Made by a program: the position numbers and the translations under genes. The notes under the pieces were generated by a model that was not told the DNA's origin, ran no database searches, and saw only the letters and a program-made list of their open reading frames with translations. Of a DNA stretch of 64,000 bases, positions 25,016 to 33,621 are shown piece by piece. Numbering within the stretch: the first letter of the stretch is position 1; every line of letters starts with the position of its first letter. The DNA lies in the NCBI RefSeq assembly GCF_003144095.1, contig NZ_NSKH01000004.1:62001-126000 (forward strand), read 5' to 3'. This DNA comes from Streptomyces sp. ICBB 8177 (GTDB taxonomy: Bacteria; Actinomycetota; Actinomycetes; Streptomycetales; Streptomycetaceae).

Positions 25016-25954
25016 ATGCGGCAATCCCCATCCCATGACGTGCGGCCACGGCCCGACGCCGCCGGCACGCCCGGCGCGGGCGTGCGCGACCTCGGCCGGC
25101 TCGACGACGCGCGACGGGCCGAACGGGCGGCCGCCACCGGAGGCTGTCCGGTGCTGACCTTCGACGGGGCCAGCACCCCCTACATCGACTACCAGAGCAT
25201 CGACGTCCTGCACTCGCTCCAGCAGCCGCGCTCGGGCGCACCGGCCGAACTGACCTTCTACGTCCTCGGGCAGGTCAAGGAACTGCTGTTCAAGCTGATG
25301 TACGAGGACCTGCGGCGGGTCCGCGACGACCTCGACGCGGACGCGGTGGGCGCGGCGGTGTGGTCGTTGCGCAGGCTGCGCAAGGTCGCCGATCTGCTGG
25401 TCAGCACCTGGGACGTGCTGGGGACGCTGTCGCCCTCGGAGTTCAACTCCTTCCGCGACCACCTCGGCGACGCGTCGGGGCTCCAGTCGTACATGTACCG
25501 GATGCTGGAGTTCGTCCTGGGCAACAAACGGCCCTCGCTCACCACGCCGCACGCGGGCGTGCCGCACGTGAACGAGCAGGTGCGGCGGGCGCTGGAGGAA
25601 CCAAGCGTCTACGACGCGGCGGTGGCGCTGCTGGCCCGGCGGGGCGCCGCGATCGACCCCGCCACGCTGCGCCACGACCCCACCAGGCCGCGCCCGAACT
25701 GCCCGACCGTCGAGCAGGCGTGGCGCGACGTCTACCGCGAACTGGGGCCGGCCGACGAGGTGTTCCAGCTCGCGGAGGCGCTGATGGACGTCGCGGAGGC
25801 GATGTCCCGCTGGCGGGCCCTGCACCTGCTGGTGGTGGAGAGGACCATCGGCAACAAGCCCGGCACCGGGGGCAGCAGTGGGGCCGCCTGGCTGCGCCGG
25901 GTCAGCGAGCACCGGTTCTTCGGGGAGTTGTGGGCGGCGCGCAGCGTGCTGTGA
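25016..25954 (+). CDS. Divergent tryptophan 2,3-dioxygenase-like heme enzyme
   Basis: This 312-residue member of the TDO fold keeps the heme-ligand His in WRALHLLVVERTIG, the GTGGSSG loop and the substrate-carboxylate Arg in SPSEFNSFRDHLG. Compared from memory with Xanthomonas TDO, the FIIQHQTSELW segment reads FYVLGQVKELL, so active-site His55 becomes Gly. Tyr113 becomes Phe and Ser123 becomes Ala. These changes suggest altered chemistry or substrate, for example oxindole formation as in MarE-type enzymes. GGAGG lies 11 nt before ATG 25016; a GTG at 25007 is too close. The Pro/Ala-rich N-terminal 30 residues look unstructured. Confidence 0.87.
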   Translation: MRQSPSHDVRPRPDAAGTPGAGVRDLGRLDDARRAERAAATGGCPVLTFDGASTPYIDYQSIDVLHSLQQPRSGAPAELTFYVLGQVKELLFKLMYEDLRRVRDDLDADAVGAAVWSLRRLRKVADLLVSTWDVLGTLSPSEFNSFRDHLGDASGLQSYMYRMLEFVLGNKRPSLTTPHAGVPHVNEQVRRALEEPSVYDAAVALLARRGAAIDPATLRHDPTRPRPNCPTVEQAWRDVYRELGPADEVFQLAEALMDVAEAMSRWRALHLLVVERTIGNKPGTGGSSGAAWLRRVSEHRFFGELWAARSVL

Positions 25955-25980
25955 GCGCCGGTACACCGGACGAAGACGGC

Positions 25981-26026
25981 GGACGCCGCCGTCGGCAGGG
26001 CGCGGGGCCCGCTGACGGCGGCGTCC
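25981..26026. terminator. Bidirectional terminator between TDO-like and GAPDH genes
   Basis: A perfect 13-bp inverted repeat (25981-25993 and 26014-26026) with a 20-nt GC-rich loop lies between two convergent genes. It probably serves both. Confidence 0.65.
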
Positions 26027-26045
26027 GGTCGGCGTGCGCGGCGGG

Positions 26046-27491
26046 TCAGGCCGCCGGGGCCGGGAAGGTCGGGTACTCCACCCCGGAGACGTACTGCACG
26101 ACGCGGACGACCTGGCAGGAGTAGCCGAACTCGTTGTCGTACCAGAGGTAGAGGATGGCGTTGTCGCCGTCGACCTTGGTCGGTCCCGCGTCCACGATCG
26201 AGGCGTGCCGCGAGCCGATGAAGTCGCTGGAGACCGCGTCGGGCGCGGTGGTGAAGTCGATCTGGCGCTTGAGCGGCGAGGTCAGCGAGACGTTGCGCAG
26301 GTAGTCGAGGACCTCCTCGCGAGTGGTCTCACGGGCCAGTTGCAGGTTGAGGATGGCGATCGAGACGTCCGGCACGGGTACGCGGATCGAGCTGCCGGTG
26401 ATCTTGGCGTCGAGGTCGGGCAGCGCCTTGGCGACGGCGGAGGCCGCACCGGTCTCGGTGATCACCATGTTGAGCGGCGCGGAACGGCCGCGGCGGTCGG
26501 ACTTGTGGTAGTTGTCCAGCAGGTTCTGGTCGTTGGTGAACGAGTGGACGGTCTCCACGTGGCCGCGCAGCACGCCGTACTCGTCGGCCATGGCCTTCAG
26601 CGGCGGGACGATCGCGTTGGTGGTGCAGGAGGCGCAGGACAGGATGCGCTCGTCCGGCTTGATCGTGTCGTGGTTGACGCCGTGCACGATGTTGGGGACA
26701 TCGCCCTTGCCGGGCGCGGTCAGCACCACCTTGGCGATGCCGGGGCGCAGGTGCTTCGACAGGCCCTCGCGGTCGCGCCACTTGCCGGTGTTGTCGATGA
26801 GGATGGCGTCCTTGATGCCGTACGCCGTGTAGTCCACCGTCGTCGGGTCGTCGGAGTAGATGACCCGGATCTCGTTGCCGTTGGCGATGATCTTGCCGCC
26901 GGCCTCGTCCACGGTGATCGTGCCCTGGAACTGTCCGTGGATGGAGTCGCGGCGCAGCAGCGAGGCCCGCTTCACGAGGTCCTGTCCCGCGGCCTTGCGC
27001 ACGACGATGGCCCGCAGTCGCAGGCCGTTGCCGGAGCCGGCCTTCTCGATGAGCAGGCGGGCCAGGAGGCGGCCGATGCGGCCGAAGCCGTAGAGGACGA
27101 CGTCACGCGGCGCGCGGCGCTCGATCTTGTTCTCGCCCATGGCACCGGCGACGGCCTCGGCGGTGAACTCCTCCACCGACAGGCCGCGCTCGTCGCTCTT
27201 GTAGGTCGCGGCGAGCATGCCGAGGTCGATCTGGGAGGGGCCGAGGTCGAGCGTGGTGAGGGCCTGGAGGAAGGGCCAGGTCTCGGTGACCGAGAGCTCC
27301 TCACCCGCGATCTGCCGGGCGAATCGATGGGTCTTGAGGATGCTCACCACCGACTTGTTCACCAGGGAGCGGCTGTGCAGCAGGACCGTGACGTCCCGCT
27401 CCCGGTGCAACTTGCCGATGATCGGAATCATCGACTCCGCGATCTCCTCGCGGTTCTGCCAGTTGGTGAACGAGTCCACGATGGTAGTCAC
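26046..27491 (-). CDS. gap: Glyceraldehyde-3-phosphate dehydrogenase, long form
   Basis: This 481-residue GAPDH carries an N-terminal extension of about 130 residues before the Rossmann motif LYGFGRIGRLLARLL. The catalytic cysteine is in ILSCASCTTNAIVPPL. Also visible are the SAPLNMVITETGAASAV segment and the C-terminal WYDNEFGYSCQVV. The extension is known in a subset of actinobacterial GAPDHs; its role is unclear. The 288-bp upstream gap is AT-richer, with several CATATG/CATATC sequences, and probably carries its promoter. Confidence 0.94.
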   Translation of the reverse strand: MTTIVDSFTNWQNREEIAESMIPIIGKLHRERDVTVLLHSRSLVNKSVVSILKTHRFARQIAGEELSVTETWPFLQALTTLDLGPSQIDLGMLAATYKSDERGLSVEEFTAEAVAGAMGENKIERRAPRDVVLYGFGRIGRLLARLLIEKAGSGNGLRLRAIVVRKAAGQDLVKRASLLRRDSIHGQFQGTITVDEAGGKIIANGNEIRVIYSDDPTTVDYTAYGIKDAILIDNTGKWRDREGLSKHLRPGIAKVVLTAPGKGDVPNIVHGVNHDTIKPDERILSCASCTTNAIVPPLKAMADEYGVLRGHVETVHSFTNDQNLLDNYHKSDRRGRSAPLNMVITETGAASAVAKALPDLDAKITGSSIRVPVPDVSIAILNLQLARETTREEVLDYLRNVSLTSPLKRQIDFTTAPDAVSSDFIGSRHASIVDAGPTKVDGDNAILYLWYDNEFGYSCQVVRVVQYVSGVEYPTFPAPAA

Positions 27492-27779
27492 AGGTTCATC
27501 TTTCGAGCTAGACGGTGCTCATATGATAACCACCCCACTCAGGTGGACTCTCCGGCGGGTCCGGTACGGCGGAACAGGAGGACGAGCACCTCTCCCATAT
27601 GCGGACATATCCACCTCTTGATGATGGCAAGTGCTGCTTTCTGTGCGCATCTGAGCGCGCAGAAGGCAAGGCGAGAAGCCGCCTGCCAGGGCAGAGCGTT
27701 CTGTGCGGCGCCGGATGGCCGGCGGTACGTTGACCGTCGGCCGCGGTGCGCGGGCAGGGGCGGGTCACAGGGGGTTCGG

Positions 27780-28325
27780 GTGGAGTGGGGGACGCTCGTC
27801 GCCACGCTGGGCGGCGCGGTGATCGCGATGTCGGGAACGCTGCTGGCGGACCGGCTGCGAGCCCGCAAGGAGGACGACCGGGGTCTCGGGTCGCGTCGGC
27901 GCGAGGTCTACCTCGAGTTCATCGCCGCCACCGGCGTCGCCCACGCCCGCCTGCGCGAGCTGGCCCAGTCGGCCGTGTCGACCACCGCCGGCCTGGACGG
28001 CGCCAGCCGGGACGCGCTCGCCGAGGCAGGGGTCCACCAGGTGCGCGAACGGCTCTTCATCGATGCGAGCGCCCCCGTCGCGGCGGCCGGACAGCGGATG
28101 TTCGAACGGCTGCGGGCGCTGCGCGCGGCCGTCGCGGCCGGCGCGACGCTGTCCTCCCGCGCCTTCCACGACGCGTACCACCCATACATCGACGCGGTGT
28201 GGGCCTATCGGGTCGCGGTACGCGAGGAGTTGGAGGGACGTCCGCTGGTGCCCGCGGTCTTCGGCTGGTCGACGTGGGACGGAACCGAGCGCTGCGCCCT
28301 GTGCGAGGACACGGCTGACGGGTGA
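27780..28325 (+). CDS. Membrane-anchored protein of unknown function
   Basis: This 181-residue protein starts with a single transmembrane helix (GTLVATLGGAVIAMSGTLLADR, residues 4-25), followed by a charged RARKEDDR stretch and a mainly helical cytoplasmic domain. AGGGGG about 5 nt before GTG 27780 supports the start. Similar short N-anchored proteins are common in Streptomyces. No enzymatic motif is visible. It converges with the methyltransferase at 28339. Confidence 0.75.
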   Translation: MEWGTLVATLGGAVIAMSGTLLADRLRARKEDDRGLGSRRREVYLEFIAATGVAHARLRELAQSAVSTTAGLDGASRDALAEAGVHQVRERLFIDASAPVAAAGQRMFERLRALRAAVAAGATLSSRAFHDAYHPYIDAVWAYRVAVREELEGRPLVPAVFGWSTWDGTERCALCEDTADG

Positions 28326-28338
28326 CGGCCGGGCACCG

Positions 28339-29205
28339 TCACCGCGGCGGCACCGGCCGCTGTCCCTCCCCCCGCCGGGCCGCGGTGACGACGTAGTAGT
28401 CGAGGATCCGCTGCTCGTAGGCGCGAAGGAAGTTCCGCGGCCACGTGCCGGGAGCCCACCACCGGGAGAGCCACAGGTCCCATCCCCGCCACACGTGCCG
28501 CCCGATCGTCTCGGCCCCGGCGTTCACGAGTCCAGCCGCCGTCAGGGCGTCCGTGAGCGCCGTCACCGGACGTGCGATGTCCAGGCCGTTGGCGTACGTC
28601 TCCAGCAGGCCCGCCAGCTGCGCGGGCCGGCCGGGCGCGTCGTCCACGGTGAAGAACCCGGCCACCGCGACGCGTCCGCCCGGCCGCAGCACACGCGCCG
28701 TCTGCGTCGCGAAGGCGTCGAGATCCGGGAAGTGCTGCACGGCCTCGACGCTGATGACGGCGTCGAACTCGCCCTCCCCGAACGGCATGTCCTCGGCCGC
28801 CCCCCGCTCGAAACGCAGTCGGCCCTGCTCGCGGCCGAGCAGACCGGCGTGGGTGCCGCGCGCCCGCCTGAGCTGTTCGGGATGGACGTCCATGCCGGTC
28901 ACCGCGCCGGGAGCGAACTCCCGCAGCGCCAGCGCGCATCCCATCCCGAGTCCGCACCCCACTTCCAGGATCGTCCGCTCCCCGAGTGGACCGACGGCGC
29001 CGAGGACGTGCCGGTAGAGATCCTCCTGGCTGCGGACCCGTTCCGCCTCGTCGAGCGGCCCCGACAGGTCGACGGCGCGCCAGTAGCCGAAGTTGATGAA
29101 CCCGCCGGCGAAGATCGGCTCACCGCTCAGGTCGGCCGGACCGTACGTCTCGCGCACCACGGGGCGCATCGGCGGACGTGCCTGCCGGATGTCGTCGTCT
29201 GCCAT
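28339..29205 (-). CDS. Class I SAM methyltransferase (RebM/sugar-sterol-like)
   Basis: This 288-residue methyltransferase has an N-terminal FINFGYW segment, then ILEVGCGLGMGCALALREF (SAM loop), VTGMDVHPEQL, ISVEAVQHFPD and VLRPGGRVAVAGFF. The FINxGYW lead is typical of natural-product O-methyltransferases and gamma-tocopherol-like enzymes. It stands alone between a small membrane protein and a 362-bp gap, so its pathway is not evident. Confidence 0.85.
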   Translation of the reverse strand: MADDDIRQARPPMRPVVRETYGPADLSGEPIFAGGFINFGYWRAVDLSGPLDEAERVRSQEDLYRHVLGAVGPLGERTILEVGCGLGMGCALALREFAPGAVTGMDVHPEQLRRARGTHAGLLGREQGRLRFERGAAEDMPFGEGEFDAVISVEAVQHFPDLDAFATQTARVLRPGGRVAVAGFFTVDDAPGRPAQLAGLLETYANGLDIARPVTALTDALTAAGLVNAGAETIGRHVWRGWDLWLSRWWAPGTWPRNFLRAYEQRILDYYVVTAARRGEGQRPVPPR

Positions 29206-29567
29206 CGTTCACGCTCCAGGTACTGATGGTCATGGCGCAGGGCACGTACGGTCTGCGGCGAAACGCCCCTCGGGACAACGGCGGGGGCGGTGACCAGGTG
29301 ACGGGGCGAGCGGGCCGCGTCGCGGGCGCCCGCCTGCGCGCCGGCCGGGACCGCACCGCCCGTGCGACCGAAGGGGCCGGGAAGGGCATGAGCCCTACTG
29401 TCCTCCGGCCTGATGCCGACGTCCACGGTGCCCGCCCGTCCACGGCGCACCGCCGTCCACTGGCCGTCCCGGTAAGTCATTCCCGCTTCGTCCAGGGTTT
29501 GCTGACGCGCCGTCCGGTCAGGCGTCGTGGTGTGAGACATCGGACCGACACCACAGGGAGGCTCTAC
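29206..29567. other. 362-bp divergent intergenic region
   Basis: No supported gene is seen here. A 7-bp inverted repeat (GTGGTGT at 29527-29533, ACACCAC at 29548-29554) lies directly before the ribosome site of the small protein at 29568 and could be an operator or a leader hairpin. A minus-strand open frame beginning at about 29541 lacks a ribosome site and runs into the methyltransferase, so it is not called. Confidence 0.4.
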
Positions 29568-29741
29568 ATGAGTGCCGGACAGATGGCCAGGGCCAAGGCC
29601 GAGCAGGCCGCGGGCGCGATGATGAAGTCCATGGGCAGGGCGGTCGGCAACGAGAAGATGGTCGCCAAGGGCGAGGCCGCGAGGGCCCTGGGAAGCTCCC
29701 GGGAAGCGAAGGAGAAGGGCAAGGACACCTTCCGCCCGTAG
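29568..29741 (+). CDS. Small CsbD-like stress protein
   Basis: This 57-residue Lys/Ala-rich protein begins MSAGQMARAKAEQAAGAMM and contains GRAVGNEKMVAKGEA, similar to the AxGKxKExxGxxxGNExLxxxG pattern of CsbD. AGGGAG ends 7 nt before ATG 29568. CsbD-type proteins are general-stress induced with unknown mechanism. Related small proteins occur at 52720 and 53588. Confidence 0.7.
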   Translation: MSAGQMARAKAEQAAGAMMKSMGRAVGNEKMVAKGEAARALGSSREAKEKGKDTFRP

Positions 29742-30038
29742 ACGTCCGTCAGCGGCCTGCCCGGCGGGTCGGAGCGAGCGGGGCGGCGACGAAGCCCCCG
29801 GATGGCGGATTCGTACCGCGACCGCGGCCCGGCTTGCGGCGAAGGGCCGGGTGCCGACCGGGACGCCCGAGGCCCGTCCGGTCCCACTCCCCCGGGTGCG
29901 GCGCCCCCCGGGACGGGACATGCTGGTGACGCGCGCCCGCGGATGCCGCGGCGCGCGTCGGCGCGTCGACGCGGTCCAGGCAGGGGCGCGGGCACGGCGT
30001 CTCCGGCTGACAGATGGCCCCCCTACCCGGGAGGACGG

Positions 30039-31775
30039 ATGGCCGGCACCATCGCGGACCTGATCGTGGCCACCCTCAGGGCGTCGGGGGTGCGGCGGGT
30101 CTATGGCCTGCCCGGGGACTCGCTCAACGGCTTCACCGACGCTCTGCGGCGCGACGGCACCGTTGCCTGGGGTCACGTGCGGCACGAGGAGGCCGCCGCG
30201 TTCGCCGCCGCGGGCGAGGCCGGGACGACCGGGGGCCTGGCGGTGTGCGCGGGCAGTTGCGGCCCCGGCAACCTGCATCTGGTCAACGGGTTGTTCGACG
30301 CCCAGCGCAGCCGGGTGCCGGTGCTGGCGATCGCGGCGCACATCCCGCAGGAGGAGATCGGCAGCGGCTACTTCCAGGAGACGCACCCGCAGGAGCTGTT
30401 CCGCGAGTGCAGTGTGTACTGCGAGCTGGCGAGCGTTCCGCAACAGGTGCCGTGGCTGCTGCAGGCGGCCATGCGCCACGCGCTGGAGCGCGAAGGGGTG
30501 GCCGTGCTGGTCATCCCCGGCGGACTGTTCCTGGCCGAATCGCCGAGGGGCGCCGCGCCGCGGCCGGTGTCCCGGTCGGTCTCGCGCACGATCCCGGCCG
30601 ACGCGTCCCTCGACCGGGCGGCGCAGGTGCTCAACGCCGCGCGGCGGGTGACGATCCTGGCTGGCGCGGGATGCGCCGGCGCCCACGACGAGGCGGTGGC
30701 GCTGGCCGGCACGCTGAAGGCGCCGATGGTGCACTCCCTGCGCGGTAAGGGGTACCTGGAGCACGACAACCCCTACGACGTCGGCCTGACCGGCCTCATC
30801 GGCTACAGCTCCGGCTACCGGGCCATGGAGCACTGCGACGCGCTGCTCATGCTCGGCACCGACTTCCCCTACCGCGAGTTCTATCCCGAGAGCGCGTCGG
30901 TGGTGCAGGTGGACGTACGCGGTGAGCACATCGGCCGCCGCGTCCCCGTGGACGTTCCGCTGGTGGGCACCGTCAAGGACACCGCCCAGGCGCTGCTGCC
31001 GCTGCTGGAGCGGCGTACGGACGACTCCTTCGCCCGCACCATGACCGGCCACTACCAGCGGGTACGCGCCCGGCTCGACGGTCTCGCCCAGGCCAAGCCG
31101 TCCGAGTCGCCTCTGCACCCGCAGCACATCGCGGCCACCGTCGACCGGCTCGCCACGGCGGACGCCGCCTTCACCGCCGACGTCGGCACCCCCACCGTGT
31201 GGGCCGCGCGCTACCTGCGCATGAACGGGCGGCGCCGGCTCGTCGGTTCGTTCAACCACGGCTCCATGGCCAACGCGCTCCCGCAGGCCATCGGCATCCA
31301 GGCCGCCCACCCCGGCCGCCAGGTGGTGGCCCTCGCCGGGGACGGCGGACTGGCCATGCTCCTGGGCGAGTTGCTCACCCTGCGCCAGCTCGGCCTGCCG
31401 GTGAAGGTCGTGGTCTTCAACAACTCGGCGCTGTCGTTCGTCGAGTTGGAGATGAAGGCCGCGGGCGTCGTCAACTACGGCACCGGTCTGCACAATCCCG
31501 ACTTCGCCGAACAGGCCCGCGCCGCAGGCCTGTTCGCGGCGCGTGTCGAACGCGCCGGTGACCTGGAGGACGCCCTGCGCTCCGCGTTCGCGCACGACGG
31601 GCCCGCGCTCGTGGACGTCCTGACCCAGCGGCAGGAGCTGTCCCTTCCGCCGAAGCTCACCTACGAGCAGCTCAAGGGCTTCACCCTCTTCGCCACCCGC
31701 ACCATCCTCAACGGCCGTGGCGACGAGATCGTCGAGCTGGCCCGGACCAACCTGCGCCAGCTCAGCCGCGACTGA
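30039..31775 (+). CDS. poxB: ThDP-dependent pyruvate oxidase/dehydrogenase (PoxB-like)
   Basis: This 578-residue enzyme has all three ThDP-enzyme domains. The activating Glu is in WGHVRHEEAAAFAA, the central FAD/Rossmann-like domain is around 200-330, and the C-terminal ThDP site reads ALAGDGGLAMLLGE followed by VVFNNSALSFV. Close relatives oxidatively decarboxylate pyruvate to acetate with quinone reduction, though acetolactate synthase-like chemistry cannot be excluded. GGGAGG lies immediately upstream of ATG 30039. The C-terminus lacks an obvious long membrane-binding helix. Confidence 0.88.
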   Translation: MAGTIADLIVATLRASGVRRVYGLPGDSLNGFTDALRRDGTVAWGHVRHEEAAAFAAAGEAGTTGGLAVCAGSCGPGNLHLVNGLFDAQRSRVPVLAIAAHIPQEEIGSGYFQETHPQELFRECSVYCELASVPQQVPWLLQAAMRHALEREGVAVLVIPGGLFLAESPRGAAPRPVSRSVSRTIPADASLDRAAQVLNAARRVTILAGAGCAGAHDEAVALAGTLKAPMVHSLRGKGYLEHDNPYDVGLTGLIGYSSGYRAMEHCDALLMLGTDFPYREFYPESASVVQVDVRGEHIGRRVPVDVPLVGTVKDTAQALLPLLERRTDDSFARTMTGHYQRVRARLDGLAQAKPSESPLHPQHIAATVDRLATADAAFTADVGTPTVWAARYLRMNGRRRLVGSFNHGSMANALPQAIGIQAAHPGRQVVALAGDGGLAMLLGELLTLRQLGLPVKVVVFNNSALSFVELEMKAAGVVNYGTGLHNPDFAEQARAAGLFAARVERAGDLEDALRSAFAHDGPALVDVLTQRQELSLPPKLTYEQLKGFTLFATRTILNGRGDEIVELARTNLRQLSRD

Positions 31776-31833
31776 CCCCGGGCCTGCGTGCAGAAGGGCC
31801 GGGCTCCCGGCGCCGGTACCGGACGGGATCCGC

Positions 31834-32292
31834 TCACGCCTGGTCGGACGCGGGATGCCACGCGTAGCCGGTGTGGCCGTCGAACGCCACCCGCCAACCC
31901 GCGCAGCTGTACGTTGCGTGCCGTGCGGCGGATGTGGGCCACCACCGCGCCGACAGGGAGTCGGGGGCCCCGTGCGGCGTGTGGGGGCGGCAGGTCGCGG
32001 GCAGGCGGCCGCCGGTGAGGTCGAACCGCAGCAGCGTCTGGGCCGGGTGGGTCTCCAGGTGGAGCGGACGCTGCGGGGCGTCCTTGGATTTGATGCGCAC
32101 GTCGCGGGCGTTCGTGGGAAGCCATCGCGGGGTGTCCGCGGCGTCCTGCCGCAGTGCCTGGGCGCCCGTGGTGTAGCGCGCCTCGTGCTCATGGCTGAGC
32201 AGACGGAGCAGGGCCGGGGTCTGCCCGGTTCCGACGCACAGACCGGCCAGGGCGACGGCACCGCTGACGGCCAGGACGGGCATGCGCCGCAT
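31834..32292 (-). CDS. Membrane-anchored or secreted protein of unknown function
   Basis: This 152-residue protein has an N-terminal signal anchor (MRRMPVLAVSGAVALAGLCVG) and a soluble remainder with CRPHTPHG, CAGWRVAFDGHTGYAW and several Trp residues. ATG at 32292 is favoured because CTGGAG lies 6 nt upstream; ATGs at 32298 and 32283 also exist. One Cys (in GLCVG) follows the helix without a clear lipobox. No family recognised. Confidence 0.65.
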   Translation of the reverse strand: MRRMPVLAVSGAVALAGLCVGTGQTPALLRLLSHEHEARYTTGAQALRQDAADTPRWLPTNARDVRIKSKDAPQRPLHLETHPAQTLLRFDLTGGRLPATCRPHTPHGAPDSLSARWWPTSAARHATYSCAGWRVAFDGHTGYAWHPASDQA

Positions 32293-32570
32293 GAGCATCT
32301 CCAGGAAGCGAGGGGAACGACTGCTTCCAGCATTTCGTCTGGCTGCCCGCGTTCCGTCACCGCGGGGACCGATTTCGCGGTGCGCCCTGAGGCTGACCCG
32401 CGTGATACCTCGGAGGTATGCCGCGGGTGCGGTCCCGGCGGGCGGCGTCGCGCCGGTCACCGCAGCCGCTCGGCGCGGCTCCGGCGGTGACGCCGAGCGG
32501 CGCGTCGGCAACCCGTGCGGCGCCTTGGCCCGGCGCAGGACGCGCGCGGGCGCCGGCTCCTTCCCGGGGG

Positions 32571-33509
32571 CTAGGGCAGCGCGGCGCCGCGTGCGGTGAC
32601 CCAGAGGTCGTACCACTCCTCGTGGCTCAGCCCGGGCTCCGTGCGCGCGGCGTCGGCGCAGGCCCGGATGCGTTCAGGGCGCGCGCTGCCGACCACGGGC
32701 GCGATACGCGCCGGGTGCTTCTGGAGCCACCACAGCAGGATGGTCTCCGGTGTGGTGTCCTTCGACGCGGCCAGCGCCGCGACGAGCCGGGCCGTGGCCC
32801 GCTCCGCGGGCGTCTCCTCCCGACCGGTGAAGCGGCCTTGGGCGAGCGCACCCCAGGCCTGGAGGCGGATGCCGTTGGCCCGGCAGTGCTCCAGGGTCCC
32901 GGCGGGGAATCCCACGGACGCGGCCTGCGGTGTGTTCACGAGCACACCGGCCTCGACCCAGTCCCTCTTGTGGAGGCTCATCTCCAACTGGTTGGCCACC
33001 AGGGGGAAGGCCAAGTGGGCCTGGAGCGAAGCGATCTGATGGGCATTCATGTTGGAGGTGCCGAACCCGCGCACGAGCTTCTGGCGGTGCAGCGAGGTCA
33101 GCGCGCGGGCGATGTCCTCGGGGTCGGCCAGCGGGTCCGGCCGGTGCAGGAGCAGCAGGTCCACGTAGTCCGTCCGCAGGCGCTCGAGACTCGCCACCAC
33201 CTGCCGCAGGATGGTCTCGCCGCGCAGGTCGTACAGACCGGGCCGTTCGCCGTCGGGCAGCCGGATGCCGCACTTGGTCTGGAGCACGATGCGTTCCCGC
33301 AGTCCGGGGGCGCGGGCGAGCACCTCGCCGAACACCGCTTCCGACTTGCCGTGCCGGTAGATGTCGGCGTGGTCGAAGGCCGTGATCCCGCTGTCGAGCG
33401 CCGCCTCGACGGCGGCCTCGGCTGCCGCGACATCCGCGGCGCCGTAGGGCGTGGTGTCCCAGCTCCCACCGAGACCCATGCACCCGTAGAACACACGCTC
33501 TTCACCCAT
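32571..33509 (-). CDS. Aldo/keto reductase
   Basis: This 312-residue TIM-barrel oxidoreductase shows the AKR tetrad: FDHADIYRHG (Asp and Tyr), LQTKCGI (Lys) and LLLLHRPDP (His). The C-terminal VVGSARPERIRACADAA binds NADPH phosphate. It is closest in pattern to YdhF-like AKRs. It may share regulation with the Lrp-type gene beyond its start, but both read leftward with a 112-bp gap, so this is uncertain. Confidence 0.92.
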   Translation of the reverse strand: MGEERVFYGCMGLGGSWDTTPYGAADVAAAEAAVEAALDSGITAFDHADIYRHGKSEAVFGEVLARAPGLRERIVLQTKCGIRLPDGERPGLYDLRGETILRQVVASLERLRTDYVDLLLLHRPDPLADPEDIARALTSLHRQKLVRGFGTSNMNAHQIASLQAHLAFPLVANQLEMSLHKRDWVEAGVLVNTPQAASVGFPAGTLEHCRANGIRLQAWGALAQGRFTGREETPAERATARLVAALAASKDTTPETILLWWLQKHPARIAPVVGSARPERIRACADAARTEPGLSHEEWYDLWVTARGAALP

Positions 33510-33621
33510 GCCTCGGCCCTTCCCTCTCGGTCGCAACGGACGACAGCCTTCCACGCGTGGTCCCGTCAGCGGCAGTGCCAGGCGGTGACGCGTCGTGGCG
33601 CACGTGCTCGCGAACGCCGGG

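Noticed and set aside
22667..25966. A 1099-codon open frame on the minus strand
   Set aside because: It lies opposite three well-supported plus-strand genes and has the Arg/Gly/His-rich composition of an antisense shadow in GC-rich DNA.
29127..32360. A 1077-codon open frame on the minus strand
   Set aside because: It is antisense to the PoxB-like gene and extends through intergenic DNA; no domains, and composition is that of a shadow frame. A start near 29541 (MSHTTTPDRTARQ) was considered as a small gene but has no ribosome site and no stop before the neighbouring gene.
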